Of a stretch of DNA of 31,815 bases, positions 15,675 to 23,110 are shown piece after piece. The stretch lies in contig JAZQUU010000011.1 in the NCBI GenBank assembly GCA_045631485.1, positions 1 through 31,815 on the forward strand. The letters are read 5' to 3'. Numbering within the stretch: the first letter of the stretch is position 1; each line of letters begins with the position of its first letter. A model generated the notes under the pieces. The model did no database searches. It was not told the origin of the DNA and saw nothing but the letters and a program-made list of their open reading frames with translations. Origin of the DNA: SIG452 sp045631485. Its GTDB lineage: Bacteria > Bacillota > Clostridia > UMGS1840. The position numbers and the translations under genes were made by a program.

Positions 15675-15703
15675 TTGACGAAACCGCAATTATATGTTAT
15701 ACT
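15675..15703 (+). promoter_or_regulatory. promoter of the UPF0126 gene with duplicated extended -10
   Basis: TTGACG (15675-15680), a 17-base spacer and TATACT (15698-15703). The 12-base unit TGTTATACTGAA occurs twice in tandem (15695-15706 and 15707-15718), so a second -10 with its TGn extension follows at 15710-15715. Confidence 0.7.
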
Positions 15704-15732
15704 GAATGTTATACTGAACACAACATCACGAT

Positions 15733-15750
15733 TGTTAATGTCAATTAACA
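15733..15750. promoter_or_regulatory. candidate operator upstream of the UPF0126 gene
   Basis: TGTTAAT (15733-15739), spacer GTCA and ATTAACA (15744-15750) form a perfect seven-base inverted repeat. It lies just downstream of the predicted transcription start and 24 bases before the start codon, a typical repressor position. The regulator is unknown. Confidence 0.4.
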
Positions 15751-15774
15751 GTAAAAAATCAAGGGAGATTTTTT

Positions 15775-16419
15775 ATGACTGATTTTATGAAATGGATAGA
15801 AATTATCGGCATTATTTCCGCATCGGTGTCCGGATCTTTAGTGGCAATCGGTGCAAACCTGGATATGTTCGGCGTGATATTTGTGGGATGTGTTACCGCA
15901 GTAGGCGGCGGAATTCTTCGTGATATGTTATTGGGGATTCATCCGCCATTCATCTTCTCCAATTACTATTTATGCCTGATTGCCATAGCGGTGGCAATCA
16001 CGGTATTTCTGGTTGCCTATATCAAAAAAGAGGAATTTCAGTTGTTTCGGCATCGTTTGGAAGTGGTCAATAACCTGTTTGACGCTTTCGGCCTGGCATC
16101 CTTTACCGTAACGGGAGCAGGTGTTGCCTACACGGCAGGATTTGGAGACAGTGGTTTTACCGTGGTGGCAATCGGGATGATTACGGGAGTAGGCGGCGGA
16201 ATTTTCAGAGATATTATTACCAACACCACACCTTATGTGTTTAAAAAACATATTTATGCCATTGCAAGTATCTTGGGAGCGGTTTTGTATTACATTTGCC
16301 GAGGTGCTCAGCTGGCAGAGGGATGGACGGCGGCTTTGCCTGTTTGTCTGGTGGTTGCAATCCGTCTGCTTGCCACAAAATACCATTGGGGATTACCCAG
16401 AATTCCCATTAAGGATTAA
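15775..16419 (+). CDS. UPF0126/TRIC-like membrane protein (YicG/YadS family)
   Basis: The 214-residue integral membrane protein has about seven hydrophobic segments and two copies of the UPF0126 domain. Each has the hallmark glycine-rich motif: AVGGGILRDMLLG at about residue 42 and GVGGGIFRDII at about residue 140. Relatives are related to trimeric intracellular cation channels, and some have been linked to glycine uptake; the substrate here is not predictable. AAGGGAGA precedes the ATG at 15775. The M14 peptidase gene follows after 12 bases, so both probably share the promoter at 15675. Confidence 0.88.
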   Translation: MTDFMKWIEIIGIISASVSGSLVAIGANLDMFGVIFVGCVTAVGGGILRDMLLGIHPPFIFSNYYLCLIAIAVAITVFLVAYIKKEEFQLFRHRLEVVNNLFDAFGLASFTVTGAGVAYTAGFGDSGFTVVAIGMITGVGGGIFRDIITNTTPYVFKKHIYAIASILGAVLYYICRGAQLAEGWTAALPVCLVVAIRLLATKYHWGLPRIPIKD

Positions 16420-16431
16420 AAAGGAGTTACT

Positions 16432-17871
16432 ATGAAAAAAATAATTGCTTTCCTGTGTTTGATGATATACCTTGCCACAACCTTTGTGATTCCCGCGTCT
16501 GCAAATGAAGAACCTTTCTCCATCACCATGGCAATCAATGAGGAATCCTTATTGGTAAACGGTGTGAAAAAACAAATGACACCGCCCATATTGGTATTGG
16601 GAAAAACCTATGTGAATCTGTATGCCATAGCACCCAATCTTGGGATGAATGTGTCCTGGGTGCAGGCGGAACGGGGATTTTTCCGTGTGACGGGGGCGGA
16701 TTTTTCCGAAGATTTTCACCTGATTTACCAATGGGATGAATTAACCCGTCTGCCTAACCGCTATTTTATCAAGGATGACACCGTGTATGTGTCCCTGCGG
16801 GAGCTTGCCGATTTGGCAGGCGTTGGCATTACCTATGCGGACGGCCTGATTACCTTAGGCACACCCCAAACCAATCTTCCCGATATTTTTGGGCAGATTG
16901 ATACCGAAAAAAGCGACGATTTTGTGTTTACCGCATATCCTGCACCTGCCTGGTATATCGTCAATCCCTATCGGGCATACAGCTATGAAATGATGCTTGG
17001 GGATATCGCACAACTTGAAAATATGTATCCCGACCTTGTAAAAACCTCTTCCATCGGGCAGTCGGTGGAGGGCAGAGAATTGCTGCTTGTGGAATTCGGA
17101 CGGGGAGAAAATCGCATTTTTGTAAACGGAGCCCATCACGCCAGAGAATACATCACCACCACCTATCTGATGTATGCAATAGACCGCTATGCTTACGCAT
17201 ACAGAACCAACAGCGATTGGGGAGCGTATTCTCCCAAAGCCATTTTGGATAACGTGACCTTCTGCATTGTGCCGATGGTGAATCCCGACGGGGTCAATCT
17301 GGTGCAAAACGGTGTAAACGCCACCGAACACGCCTATGAACTTTCCCAAATGAAAATTTATGAGGGTGCAAAATACGGCTATTCCGCATGGAAAGCCAAT
17401 ATCCGCGGCGTGGATTTAAACCGCAATTACAGTTTATGCTGGGATCCCGAAAACAACACCAATCCCAGAGGCTCCAACGGTTTTCAGGGAGATTCCCCCA
17501 ACACGGAACCGGAGGTAATTGCCATTTCCGCCTATGTGGACCAAAATCCCTTTGACGCCTATGTGGCATTCCATACCCAGGGGGAAATCTTTTATTGGGC
17601 AGACGACCCGATTAATCCCACCCATATCGATGAGTTAATCAAAAAAGATACCGGCTTCAAGCAAATCATTGAGGACGGAACCGCCGAAAACGGAACCTTC
17701 TTTAATTATGTGTATTATCAGTATCAAAAACCCACGCTGACGGTAGAATTATGCCCCTATGTGGGTAATTATCCCTATCCCGACCGTGATTTTGACAGGG
17801 TGTGGAATCCTGCCAAAAATGTTCTGCTTTTGGTGGGCGATAAAATAATGCATCATAATTCTGTGCAATAA
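16432..17871 (+). CDS. secreted M14 zinc carboxypeptidase with N-terminal stalk domain
   Basis: The 479-residue product has a classic signal peptide (MKKIIAFLCLM, hydrophobic core, cleavage after PASA at 24). Residues of about 35-145 resemble the copper amine oxidase N-terminal-like domain of Firmicute secreted proteins (LLVNGVKKQMTPPILVLGKTYV, YVSLRELADLAG). The M14 domain follows: zinc ligands H236 and E239 in GAHHARE, VNPDGV, RGVDLNRNY, third zinc ligand H381 in FHTQG, and catalytic E439 in TVELCPY. It would trim C-terminal residues from peptides or cell-wall stem peptides outside the membrane. All catalytic residues are present. It lies 12 bases after the UPF0126 gene. Confidence 0.88.
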   Translation: MKKIIAFLCLMIYLATTFVIPASANEEPFSITMAINEESLLVNGVKKQMTPPILVLGKTYVNLYAIAPNLGMNVSWVQAERGFFRVTGADFSEDFHLIYQWDELTRLPNRYFIKDDTVYVSLRELADLAGVGITYADGLITLGTPQTNLPDIFGQIDTEKSDDFVFTAYPAPAWYIVNPYRAYSYEMMLGDIAQLENMYPDLVKTSSIGQSVEGRELLLVEFGRGENRIFVNGAHHAREYITTTYLMYAIDRYAYAYRTNSDWGAYSPKAILDNVTFCIVPMVNPDGVNLVQNGVNATEHAYELSQMKIYEGAKYGYSAWKANIRGVDLNRNYSLCWDPENNTNPRGSNGFQGDSPNTEPEVIAISAYVDQNPFDAYVAFHTQGEIFYWADDPINPTHIDELIKKDTGFKQIIEDGTAENGTFFNYVYYQYQKPTLTVELCPYVGNYPYPDRDFDRVWNPAKNVLLLVGDKIMHHNSVQ

Positions 17872-17884
17872 AAAGTTTTATTTT

Positions 17885-17919
17885 AAAAAAACGGATTTTC
17901 TCGGAAAATCCGTTTTTTT
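17885..17919 (+). terminator. terminator after the M14 peptidase
   Basis: Seven A plus CGGATTTTC (17885-17900) pair with GAAAATCCG plus seven T (17904-17919) across TCG. It is a perfect stem with a U-tail and starts 13 bases after the stop codon. Confidence 0.92.
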
Positions 17920-17931
17920 CTTGCTTTTCTC

Positions 17932-17960
17932 TTGACTAATTTCGTAAAAAAAGGTAAAAT
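17932..17960 (+). promoter_or_regulatory. promoter of the EamA transporter gene
   Basis: TTGACT (17932-17937), a 17-base spacer and TAAAAT (17955-17960), directly after the preceding terminator and about 34 bases before the start codon. Confidence 0.75.
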
Positions 17961-17993
17961 AGATGGGTATTTTTATATTTTAGGAGATTTTTT

Positions 17994-18911
17994 ATGCAAT
18001 ATCAAAACAAATTAAAAGGGAATCTGATTTTGCTTCTCACCGCTTTCATCTGGGGGATGTCTTTTATTGCCCAATCGGTTGGGGTGGAAGAAATTTCGTC
18101 CTTTGCTTTTATCGGTATCCGCAGCACTTTGGGCGGTGTGGTGCTTTTGCCCGTGATTTTTTGGTTAGACCGCTCCAAACAGAAAAAAGGGATTCCTGTG
18201 CAAAAAACGGATAAAAATTTACTCTTGGGCGGTATCCTTTGCGGCGTGCTCTTATGCGTTGCCACGGTGCTGCAAACCATGGGAATGGTTTGCACAAGCC
18301 CCGGAAAATCAGGTTTTTTGACTGCTCTTTATATGATTATTGTGCCCATTTTAGGCTTATTTATGGGCAAACGACCCCGTCTTGTGATTTTAGTATCGGT
18401 ATTGATTGCATTGTCGGGATTATACTTAATGTGTATGGACGGAAGCTTTTCCATTAACCAAGGCGATGTATTGACCATCATTTGTGCAGTGGTATTTTCC
18501 TTACATATTCTGGTGATTGACCATTTTTCTCCCAAGGTGGACGGGGTGAAGCTTGCTTGTCTGCAGTTTTTTGTGTGCGGAATCATTTCCTTAATCGGAA
18601 TGGTTGTGATGGGAGAAACACCCACTCTTTCTCAGGTACTTTCCTTATGGGCATCCATCGGCTATTCGGGAGTGTTATCCTGCGGTGTGGCATACACCCT
18701 GCAGATTGTGGGGCAAAAATATACCGACCCCACCTCCGCATCCATTTTGATGAGCTTAGAATCGGTATTCGCCACTTTATCCACCGTGGTGTTGGTAGCT
18801 TGCGGTTGGGAATTAACGGGCGGACAGCTCTCTCCCCGTGAACTTTGGGGATGTGTTTTGATGTTTGGTGCCATTTTGTTGGTGCAGCTTCCCGAAAAAT
18901 CCGTGAAATAA
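17994..18911 (+). CDS. EamA-family (DMT superfamily) transporter
   Basis: The 305-residue protein has about ten hydrophobic segments arranged as two EamA repeats. The first opens LKGNLILLLTAFIWGMSFIAQ and contains FIGIRSTLGGVVLLP; the second contains DVLTIICAVVFSLHILVI and ASILMSLESVFATL, typical of drug/metabolite exporters. The substrate cannot be inferred. TAGGAGA precedes the ATG. The gene is alone, with its own promoter, a terminator before it and the nhaC-like promoter after it. Confidence 0.9.
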   Translation: MQYQNKLKGNLILLLTAFIWGMSFIAQSVGVEEISSFAFIGIRSTLGGVVLLPVIFWLDRSKQKKGIPVQKTDKNLLLGGILCGVLLCVATVLQTMGMVCTSPGKSGFLTALYMIIVPILGLFMGKRPRLVILVSVLIALSGLYLMCMDGSFSINQGDVLTIICAVVFSLHILVIDHFSPKVDGVKLACLQFFVCGIISLIGMVVMGETPTLSQVLSLWASIGYSGVLSCGVAYTLQIVGQKYTDPTSASILMSLESVFATLSTVVLVACGWELTGGQLSPRELWGCVLMFGAILLVQLPEKSVK

Positions 18912-18920
18912 CGAATTTTC

Positions 18921-18949
18921 TTGACAAATTTTTCCCAATATGGTAACAT
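18921..18949 (+). promoter_or_regulatory. promoter of the NhaC-type antiporter gene
   Basis: TTGACA (18921-18926), a 17-base spacer and TAACAT (18944-18949). The leader is about 48 bases. I see no clear terminator after the EamA gene, which ends only nine bases before this -35. Confidence 0.65.
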
Positions 18950-19003
18950 TATTTTAAGTACGTTTCCAAATGATAAGGAAAATAAATTAGGAGGTATTTG
19001 AAA

Positions 19004-20614
19004 ATGAAAATTTTCAAAAAGAAAAGTGTGCTCACCATGCTTATGACCCTCATTCTCGCTCTGGGTACCGCTATGGTGGCATTCGCTACCGGAGATGAAG
19101 CTCCCGTTAGCAATTATTATGCAACTTTCTGGGCATTGGTTCCGCCCCTTGTGGCTATCGGACTTGCCTTAATCACCAAAGAAGTTTACTCTTCTTTATT
19201 CATCGGGATTGTGTTGGGCGGCTTGCTGGCTTCCAACTGGAGCCCCGTTGGTGCATTGGATAATGTAATCAACACAGGTCTGATTGATGCAGTATCCGGC
19301 ACCGCAGGTATCTTCATCTTCTTGGTAATCTTAGGCGCTATGGTTGCTTTAATCAACAAAGCAGGCGGCTCCGCAGCATTCGGAAGATGGGCAGAAAAGC
19401 ATATCAAATCCCGTGTGGGTGCAATGTTTGCAACCTTTATCTTAGGCGTTTTAATCTTTATTGACGACTATTTCAACTGTCTGACCGTGGGTTCCGTTAT
19501 GCGTCCCGTTACAGACCGTCACAACATTTCCCGTGCAAAATTTGCATACTTAATTGATGCAACTGCTGCACCTATCTGTATGATTGCTCCCGTTTCTTCC
19601 TGGGCAGCTGCAGTTTCCGAATTTACCGAAGGAACCGGCTACTCCGGCATCGAGCTTTTCATCAGAGCAATTCCCTACAACTTCTATTCCTTACTGACTT
19701 TGGTGTTCATCATCGCAATCGTTTTAATGAAATTCGATTACGGCCCGATGAAACTCCACGAATTCAATGCAATGAACAAAGGTGACTTATTCACCTCCGG
19801 TGCAGAAGAATTCAAGGATTCCACCGACAATGATGCAAATCCCAAAGGAAAAGTTGTTGACTTAATCCTGCCCGTTATTATTTTGGTAATCATTTCTATC
19901 TTAGGTCTGCTTTATGTGGGCGGCTTCTTCTCCGGCGAAACCTTCATCAACGCATTCGGTAACACCGATGCAACCGTTGGTCTTCCCTGGGGTGCTCTGG
20001 TAGCTCTGATTGTTACCATTATTTATCTGATTGCAAGACGTGTTATCACCTTCAAAGAAGCTATGGAATGCATTCCCAAAGGCTTTAATGCAATGATGCC
20101 TGCAATCTTAATCTTAACCTTTGCAACTGCATTGAAAAATATGACCGGTTTACTGGGTGCCGCAACCTTCGTGGAAGGCTTAATGAACTCTGCAGCAGCA
20201 GGTCTGGCAGCATTCTTACCTGCAATCATCTTCTTGGTTGCTTGCGTGTTGGCATTCTCCACCGGTACCTCCTGGGGAACCTTTGGTATCTTAATTCCCA
20301 TCGTTACCGCGATGTTCCCTGCAACCAGTGAATTCTTAATCATCGGTGTTTCTGCGTGTCTGGCAGGTGCGGTTTGCGGTGACCATTGCTCTCCCATTTC
20401 CGATACCACCATTATGTCTTCCGCAGGAAGTCAGTCCAACCACTTAAATCACGTGTCCACTCAGTTGCCCTATGCAATCACCGTGGCTCTGATTTCCTTC
20501 GTGGTGTACTTACTGGCAGCATTTATCCCCAACGCCTGGGTACTCTTACCCGTTGGTATCGTGCTGGTAATTGCAACCTTATTGGTTATCAAAAAGGTAA
20601 CTGCAAACAAATAG
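19004..20614 (+). CDS. NhaC-type Na+/H+ antiporter family protein
   Basis: The 536-residue membrane protein has about 11-13 hydrophobic segments. The sequence matches the Na+/H+ antiporter NhaC-like group: WALVPPLVAIGLALITKEVYSS, IFIDDYFNCLTVGSVMRPVTD, DATAAPICMIAPVSSWAA, AFSTGTSWGTFGI and GAVCGDHCSPISDTTIMSS, with buried Asp and polar residues typical of ion sites. It starts with a signal-like hydrophobic stretch ending AFATGDEA. It probably exchanges sodium for protons, though some relatives carry amino acids or organic acids. The ATG at 19004 follows GGAGG by nine bases; a TTG six bases earlier is less likely. A strong terminator follows. Confidence 0.85.
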   Translation: MKIFKKKSVLTMLMTLILALGTAMVAFATGDEAPVSNYYATFWALVPPLVAIGLALITKEVYSSLFIGIVLGGLLASNWSPVGALDNVINTGLIDAVSGTAGIFIFLVILGAMVALINKAGGSAAFGRWAEKHIKSRVGAMFATFILGVLIFIDDYFNCLTVGSVMRPVTDRHNISRAKFAYLIDATAAPICMIAPVSSWAAAVSEFTEGTGYSGIELFIRAIPYNFYSLLTLVFIIAIVLMKFDYGPMKLHEFNAMNKGDLFTSGAEEFKDSTDNDANPKGKVVDLILPVIILVIISILGLLYVGGFFSGETFINAFGNTDATVGLPWGALVALIVTIIYLIARRVITFKEAMECIPKGFNAMMPAILILTFATALKNMTGLLGAATFVEGLMNSAAAGLAAFLPAIIFLVACVLAFSTGTSWGTFGILIPIVTAMFPATSEFLIIGVSACLAGAVCGDHCSPISDTTIMSSAGSQSNHLNHVSTQLPYAITVALISFVVYLLAAFIPNAWVLLPVGIVLVIATLLVIKKVTANK

Positions 20615-20640
20615 CCTCAGTAAAATTTAAACAACAAACC

Positions 20641-20674
20641 AAAAAAGAGGAACGATTTTTCGTTCCTCTTTTTT
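20641..20674 (+). terminator. terminator of the NhaC-type antiporter gene
   Basis: AAAAAAGAGGAACGA (20641-20655) pairs perfectly with its complement at 20660-20674 across TTTT and ends in a run of six T. It separates the antiporter from the small MFP-like gene. Confidence 0.92.
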
Positions 20675-20715
20675 CGTATAAACCAAATCCCCGTGGGAAA
20701 GGCTTATGTTGGGTG

Positions 20716-21324
20716 ATGTTTTTGAAAAAGTTTGCTTGGTGGACGCTAGGCGTTTTAACGATAATGTTGACGGTTATGATTTATGATTACCAAACCAATA
20801 ACCGTTTTTCCGCCGCCTCTCTCTATCGGGTGGAAGCGTCTTCCTATCAGGAAACCGTGACCTTTTCCGCTCCTATCCGAAAGCAGGGGAAAGCGTATCT
20901 GATGCGGGGAGCGGTTAAGAAAACAGACGGGATAACCACAGGTGCTGCGGCAGAAATTTCCGTAGTCGGTGACACTTATCAAGGCTATCTTTGGCGTTTA
21001 ACTCCTGCCTTAGATGACATTTACTATGCCACCGTTTTTGTGACGGGACTGCCCCGGCTTCCGAAAGAATCCGCCACGGCGGTGATCTACGGAGAGCTTC
21101 GCCGTGATTTTATTGCGGTTCCGAAAGAATGCCTCATAACGGATAAAACGGGCAAAGATGCGGTTTACGTGGTGAAGGACGGCTATGCCATGCTTAGGCA
21201 GGTGGAAACGGGTCCTCATTTTGCAGACGGAACACAACAAATCAAGCACGGGATTTTTCCCTCGGAGTTGTTGGTAGTTTCTCCCCGAAATATCCGCACG
21301 GGGGACCGCATTTTTCCCCGATAA
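20716..21324 (+). CDS. small membrane-anchored protein resembling the C-terminal half of membrane-fusion proteins
   Basis: The 202-residue product has an N-terminal anchor (MFLKKFAWWTLGVLTIMLTVMIY) and an extracytoplasmic remainder. Its second half reads IAVPKECLITDKTGKDAVYVVKDGYAMLRQVETG and then IKHGIFPSELLVVSPRNIRTGDRIFPR. This follows the end of HlyD/RND-type membrane-fusion proteins (VP..al....g...VyVv..g....r.V..G, ..GL..Gd.vv). The hairpin and lipoyl domains of a real fusion protein are absent, and no transporter gene is adjacent. An anchored beta-barrel domain of unknown role is the safest description. ATG 20716 has a poor ribosome binding site; GTG 20713 is an alternative. The frame is open back to 20386 but crosses a terminator there. 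Confidence 0.6.
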   Translation: MFLKKFAWWTLGVLTIMLTVMIYDYQTNNRFSAASLYRVEASSYQETVTFSAPIRKQGKAYLMRGAVKKTDGITTGAAAEISVVGDTYQGYLWRLTPALDDIYYATVFVTGLPRLPKESATAVIYGELRRDFIAVPKECLITDKTGKDAVYVVKDGYAMLRQVETGPHFADGTQQIKHGIFPSELLVVSPRNIRTGDRIFPR

Positions 21325-21358
21325 TTCCCTGTTTATGTAACTTTGTCCATAATGGGAA

Positions 21359-21402
21359 AACAAGAGGGTTTTCCACATTTATTGGGGAAAACTTGTTTTT
21401 TT
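21359..21402 (+). terminator. terminator of the MFP-like gene, with an alternative hairpin
   Basis: AACAAG (21359-21364) with CTTGTT, and TTTTCC with GGAAAA (21386-21391), form a bulged 12-base-pair stem followed by seven T (21396-21402). GTTTTCC (21368-21374) can instead pair with the upstream GGAAAAC (21355-21361), which would break the terminator. Confidence 0.6.
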
Positions 21403-21557
21403 ATTGTGGAATAGTCGTATTTTTTTTGTTATTTTACACAAATTCCACCGAAAACCCTTGCAAATACACGCTTTCATTTTCCAAGTTTTTCCCAAAAGAA
21501 TTCCACAGTTGATGTGAAAAGAAAAACAGCAGATTTGTCACTTTGATTTACCAATCA
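21403..21557. other. AT-rich non-coding stretch with repeated TTCCAC motifs
   Basis: This part of the 418-base gap between convergent genes holds no gene I can support. TTCCACA, its complement TGTGGAA or the variant TTCCACC occur at 21371, 21405, 21443 and 21501. They resemble the end of a DnaA box but match the full consensus poorly. T-runs are frequent. Confidence 0.3.
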
Positions 21558-21725
21558 TCAGGACAAAAAATGTCGCAGTAATTTACTGCGACATTTCCTC
21601 GTTATAAAAACAATCTGACCAAACAACCGCTTTCTATCCTTGGCGCAGATTGTAATAAAATATGCTCCGGATGTTGAATAATCATATCCTTTTAACCTGG
21701 TTGGTTTTCGTTTTGGTAAATTCAT
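21558..21725 (-). pseudogene. 5' remnant of a REP-associated tyrosine transposase (RAYT, Y1 family)
   Basis: Reading leftwards from an ATG at 21725, a 55-codon frame begins MNLPKRKPTRLKGYDYS and continues TSGAYFITICAKDRKRLFGQIV. This is the characteristic N-terminus of Y1/TnpA_REP transposases of the RAYT type. A full RAYT would be around 150-250 residues; here similarity stops near residue 39. The frame then runs into a hairpin and a TGA at 21560-21558. The HUH motif and catalytic tyrosine lie beyond this point and are missing, so the gene is dead. It starts 17 bases after the stop of the M20 gene. RAYTs handle REP palindromes, and REP-like palindromes are abundant in this window. Confidence 0.75.
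21565..21596 (-). terminator. terminator downstream of the M20 gene and RAYT remnant
   Basis: On the minus strand AAATGTCGCAGT pairs with ACTGCGACATTT (arms 21596-21585 and 21579-21568, five-base loop), with six T at its 3' end. It lies inside the tail of the RAYT remnant and could be the retained end hairpin of the lost element. Confidence 0.75.
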
Positions 21726-21742
21726 ATCTGTTATTTCCGGAC

Positions 21743-22894
21743 TTATTCGGACAATGCAATTTCCAAAAATAATTTTACGCCTACCATCAGGCAGGATTCG
21801 TCGATTTGAAATTTGGCGTGATGCAAGGGATATGCCGTGTCTTCTCCGCCGTTGGAGCCGATTCTTACGTGGGCTGCGGGAATTTCTTTGGCAAAAAAGG
21901 AAAAATCTTCGGCGGCAAAGGTTCGTTTGCCCTCGTCGATATGTTCGGGATAGTCTTCCCCAAATACTCTCATTGCCGCAAACAGATATTCTGTTAAGGC
22001 TCCTTCGTCCTGCAGGCAGGGAGGATATTCCTCCACGGGATGAAATTCCACACTGATATTGCGTTTGTCTGAAATTTCCTTTGCTAATAGATTCAGAGAA
22101 TGTAAGATTCTCTCTCTTTGGTCGGGAGATAGTGTACGGATGGTGCCTTTTAAAAGGGCATCATCGGGGAACACGTTATAATAACCGTCTGCATTGCAGG
22201 CACAAGCGGAAATCACCGCATCGGGTTCCTCTTTTCCAATCGCTTCAATTCCCAGAATGCAATCCGCTAAGGCAGGCAAGGGAGAATTGCAGGCATCGGG
22301 CATGGCACCGTGACCGCCTTTTCCGTGAATTTTAATTTCATAACGGTCACAACCCGCAAAAGCCGTATCGGGCAGATATTCAATCTTACCTACGGGTGTT
22401 TCGGGCCAAACATGGGCACCGAATATTTTGGTCACCTCGGGATTTTGCAGCACGCCCTCACGAATCATGGGCAATGCTCCGCCATCCCCCTCTTCACCGG
22501 GTTGGAAAATCAGTTTGATGCATTTGGTAAGTTCGGATTCATGTTCTTTTAAGATTTTTGCCGTCATAAGCAAAATAGCGATATGGGCATCGTGACCGCA
22601 GGCATGCATCATTCCGGGATGTTCTGATTGATAAGACACACCCGTTTCTTCGGTGACGGGAAGAGCATCCGTGTCCATCCGAAGGGCGATGCATTCTTTG
22701 GTTTCATCCCCGATGGTGCAGACCACGCCCGTATTAAACATACGCTTCACGGTTTGAATGCCGCAGCTTTTTAAATATGCTTCGATTTTTTCTGCGGTTT
22801 TATGCTCTTCGTAACAAATTTCGGGAATTTTATGAAACTTGCGACGAAGAGAAATCAGCTCATCGTTATATGTTTCACAGGAAATGTTTGCCAT
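21743..22894 (-). CDS. M20-family amidohydrolase (N-acyl-amino-acid/hippurate hydrolase type)
   Basis: The 383-residue metal-dependent amidohydrolase removes acyl groups from N-acyl amino acids or related compounds. It opens with LRRKFHKIPEICYEE, typical of the HipO/AbgB-like group. Metal-site motifs are complete: RMDTDALPV, MHACGHDAHIA (C99 and H101), FQPGEEGDGGA (E134/E135), the GAHVWPETPVG histidine, the GKGGHGAMPD dimerisation-domain motif and a C-terminal LHHAKFQID histidine. The physiological substrate is unknown. AGTGAGGTG precedes the start. It has its own near-consensus promoter with an overlapping palindrome, diverges from murC and is followed by a RAYT remnant. Confidence 0.92.
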   Translation of the reverse strand: MANISCETYNDELISLRRKFHKIPEICYEEHKTAEKIEAYLKSCGIQTVKRMFNTGVVCTIGDETKECIALRMDTDALPVTEETGVSYQSEHPGMMHACGHDAHIAILLMTAKILKEHESELTKCIKLIFQPGEEGDGGALPMIREGVLQNPEVTKIFGAHVWPETPVGKIEYLPDTAFAGCDRYEIKIHGKGGHGAMPDACNSPLPALADCILGIEAIGKEEPDAVISACACNADGYYNVFPDDALLKGTIRTLSPDQRERILHSLNLLAKEISDKRNISVEFHPVEEYPPCLQDEGALTEYLFAAMRVFGEDYPEHIDEGKRTFAAEDFSFFAKEIPAAHVRIGSNGGEDTAYPLHHAKFQIDESCLMVGVKLFLEIALSE

Positions 22895-22910
22895 AAAAAC
22901 ACCTCACTTA

Positions 22911-22924
22911 TCATTGGTCAATGA
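22911..22924. promoter_or_regulatory. candidate operator at the M20 gene transcription start
   Basis: TCATTGGTCAATGA is a perfect palindrome (six-base arms around GT) lying across the predicted start site near 22919. A repressor bound here would block the M20 promoter. The regulator is not known. Confidence 0.4.
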
Positions 22925-22925
22925 C

Positions 22926-22954
22926 ATTGTATCACATTCCAAAAAAATTGGCAA
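22926..22954 (-). promoter_or_regulatory. promoter of the M20 amidohydrolase gene
   Basis: On the minus strand TTGCCA (22954-22949), a 17-base spacer and TACAAT (22931-22926), 31 bases before the start codon. Confidence 0.75.
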
Positions 22955-23042
22955 TTCTTTTTGGAAAATTGAAATGAGAATGTAACCATTTCTCCCAAAA
23001 TTCATAAGTTGAAACAAGAAACAAAAAAATTGCGATTTTCAC

Positions 23043-23071
23043 TTGAAAAATAAAGAGAAATCGTATATAAT
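23043..23071 (+). promoter_or_regulatory. promoter of the murC operon
   Basis: TTGAAA (23043-23048), a 17-base spacer and TATAAT (23066-23071), 39 bases before the TTG start of murC. Confidence 0.8.
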
Positions 23072-23110
23072 AAAAAGAGCGATTTTCCGAAAAAAAGGAA
23101 GGGGGTATTT

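Noticed and set aside
16855..17349. 164-residue antisense open frame within the M14 peptidase gene
   Set aside because: The plus-strand gene has all catalytic motifs; the antisense frame has none.
21369..21507. Replication origin or DnaA-box cluster
   Set aside because: TTTTCCACA at 21369 is one mismatch from TTATCCACA, but the other sites differ at two or three positions and no dnaA or dnaN is nearby.
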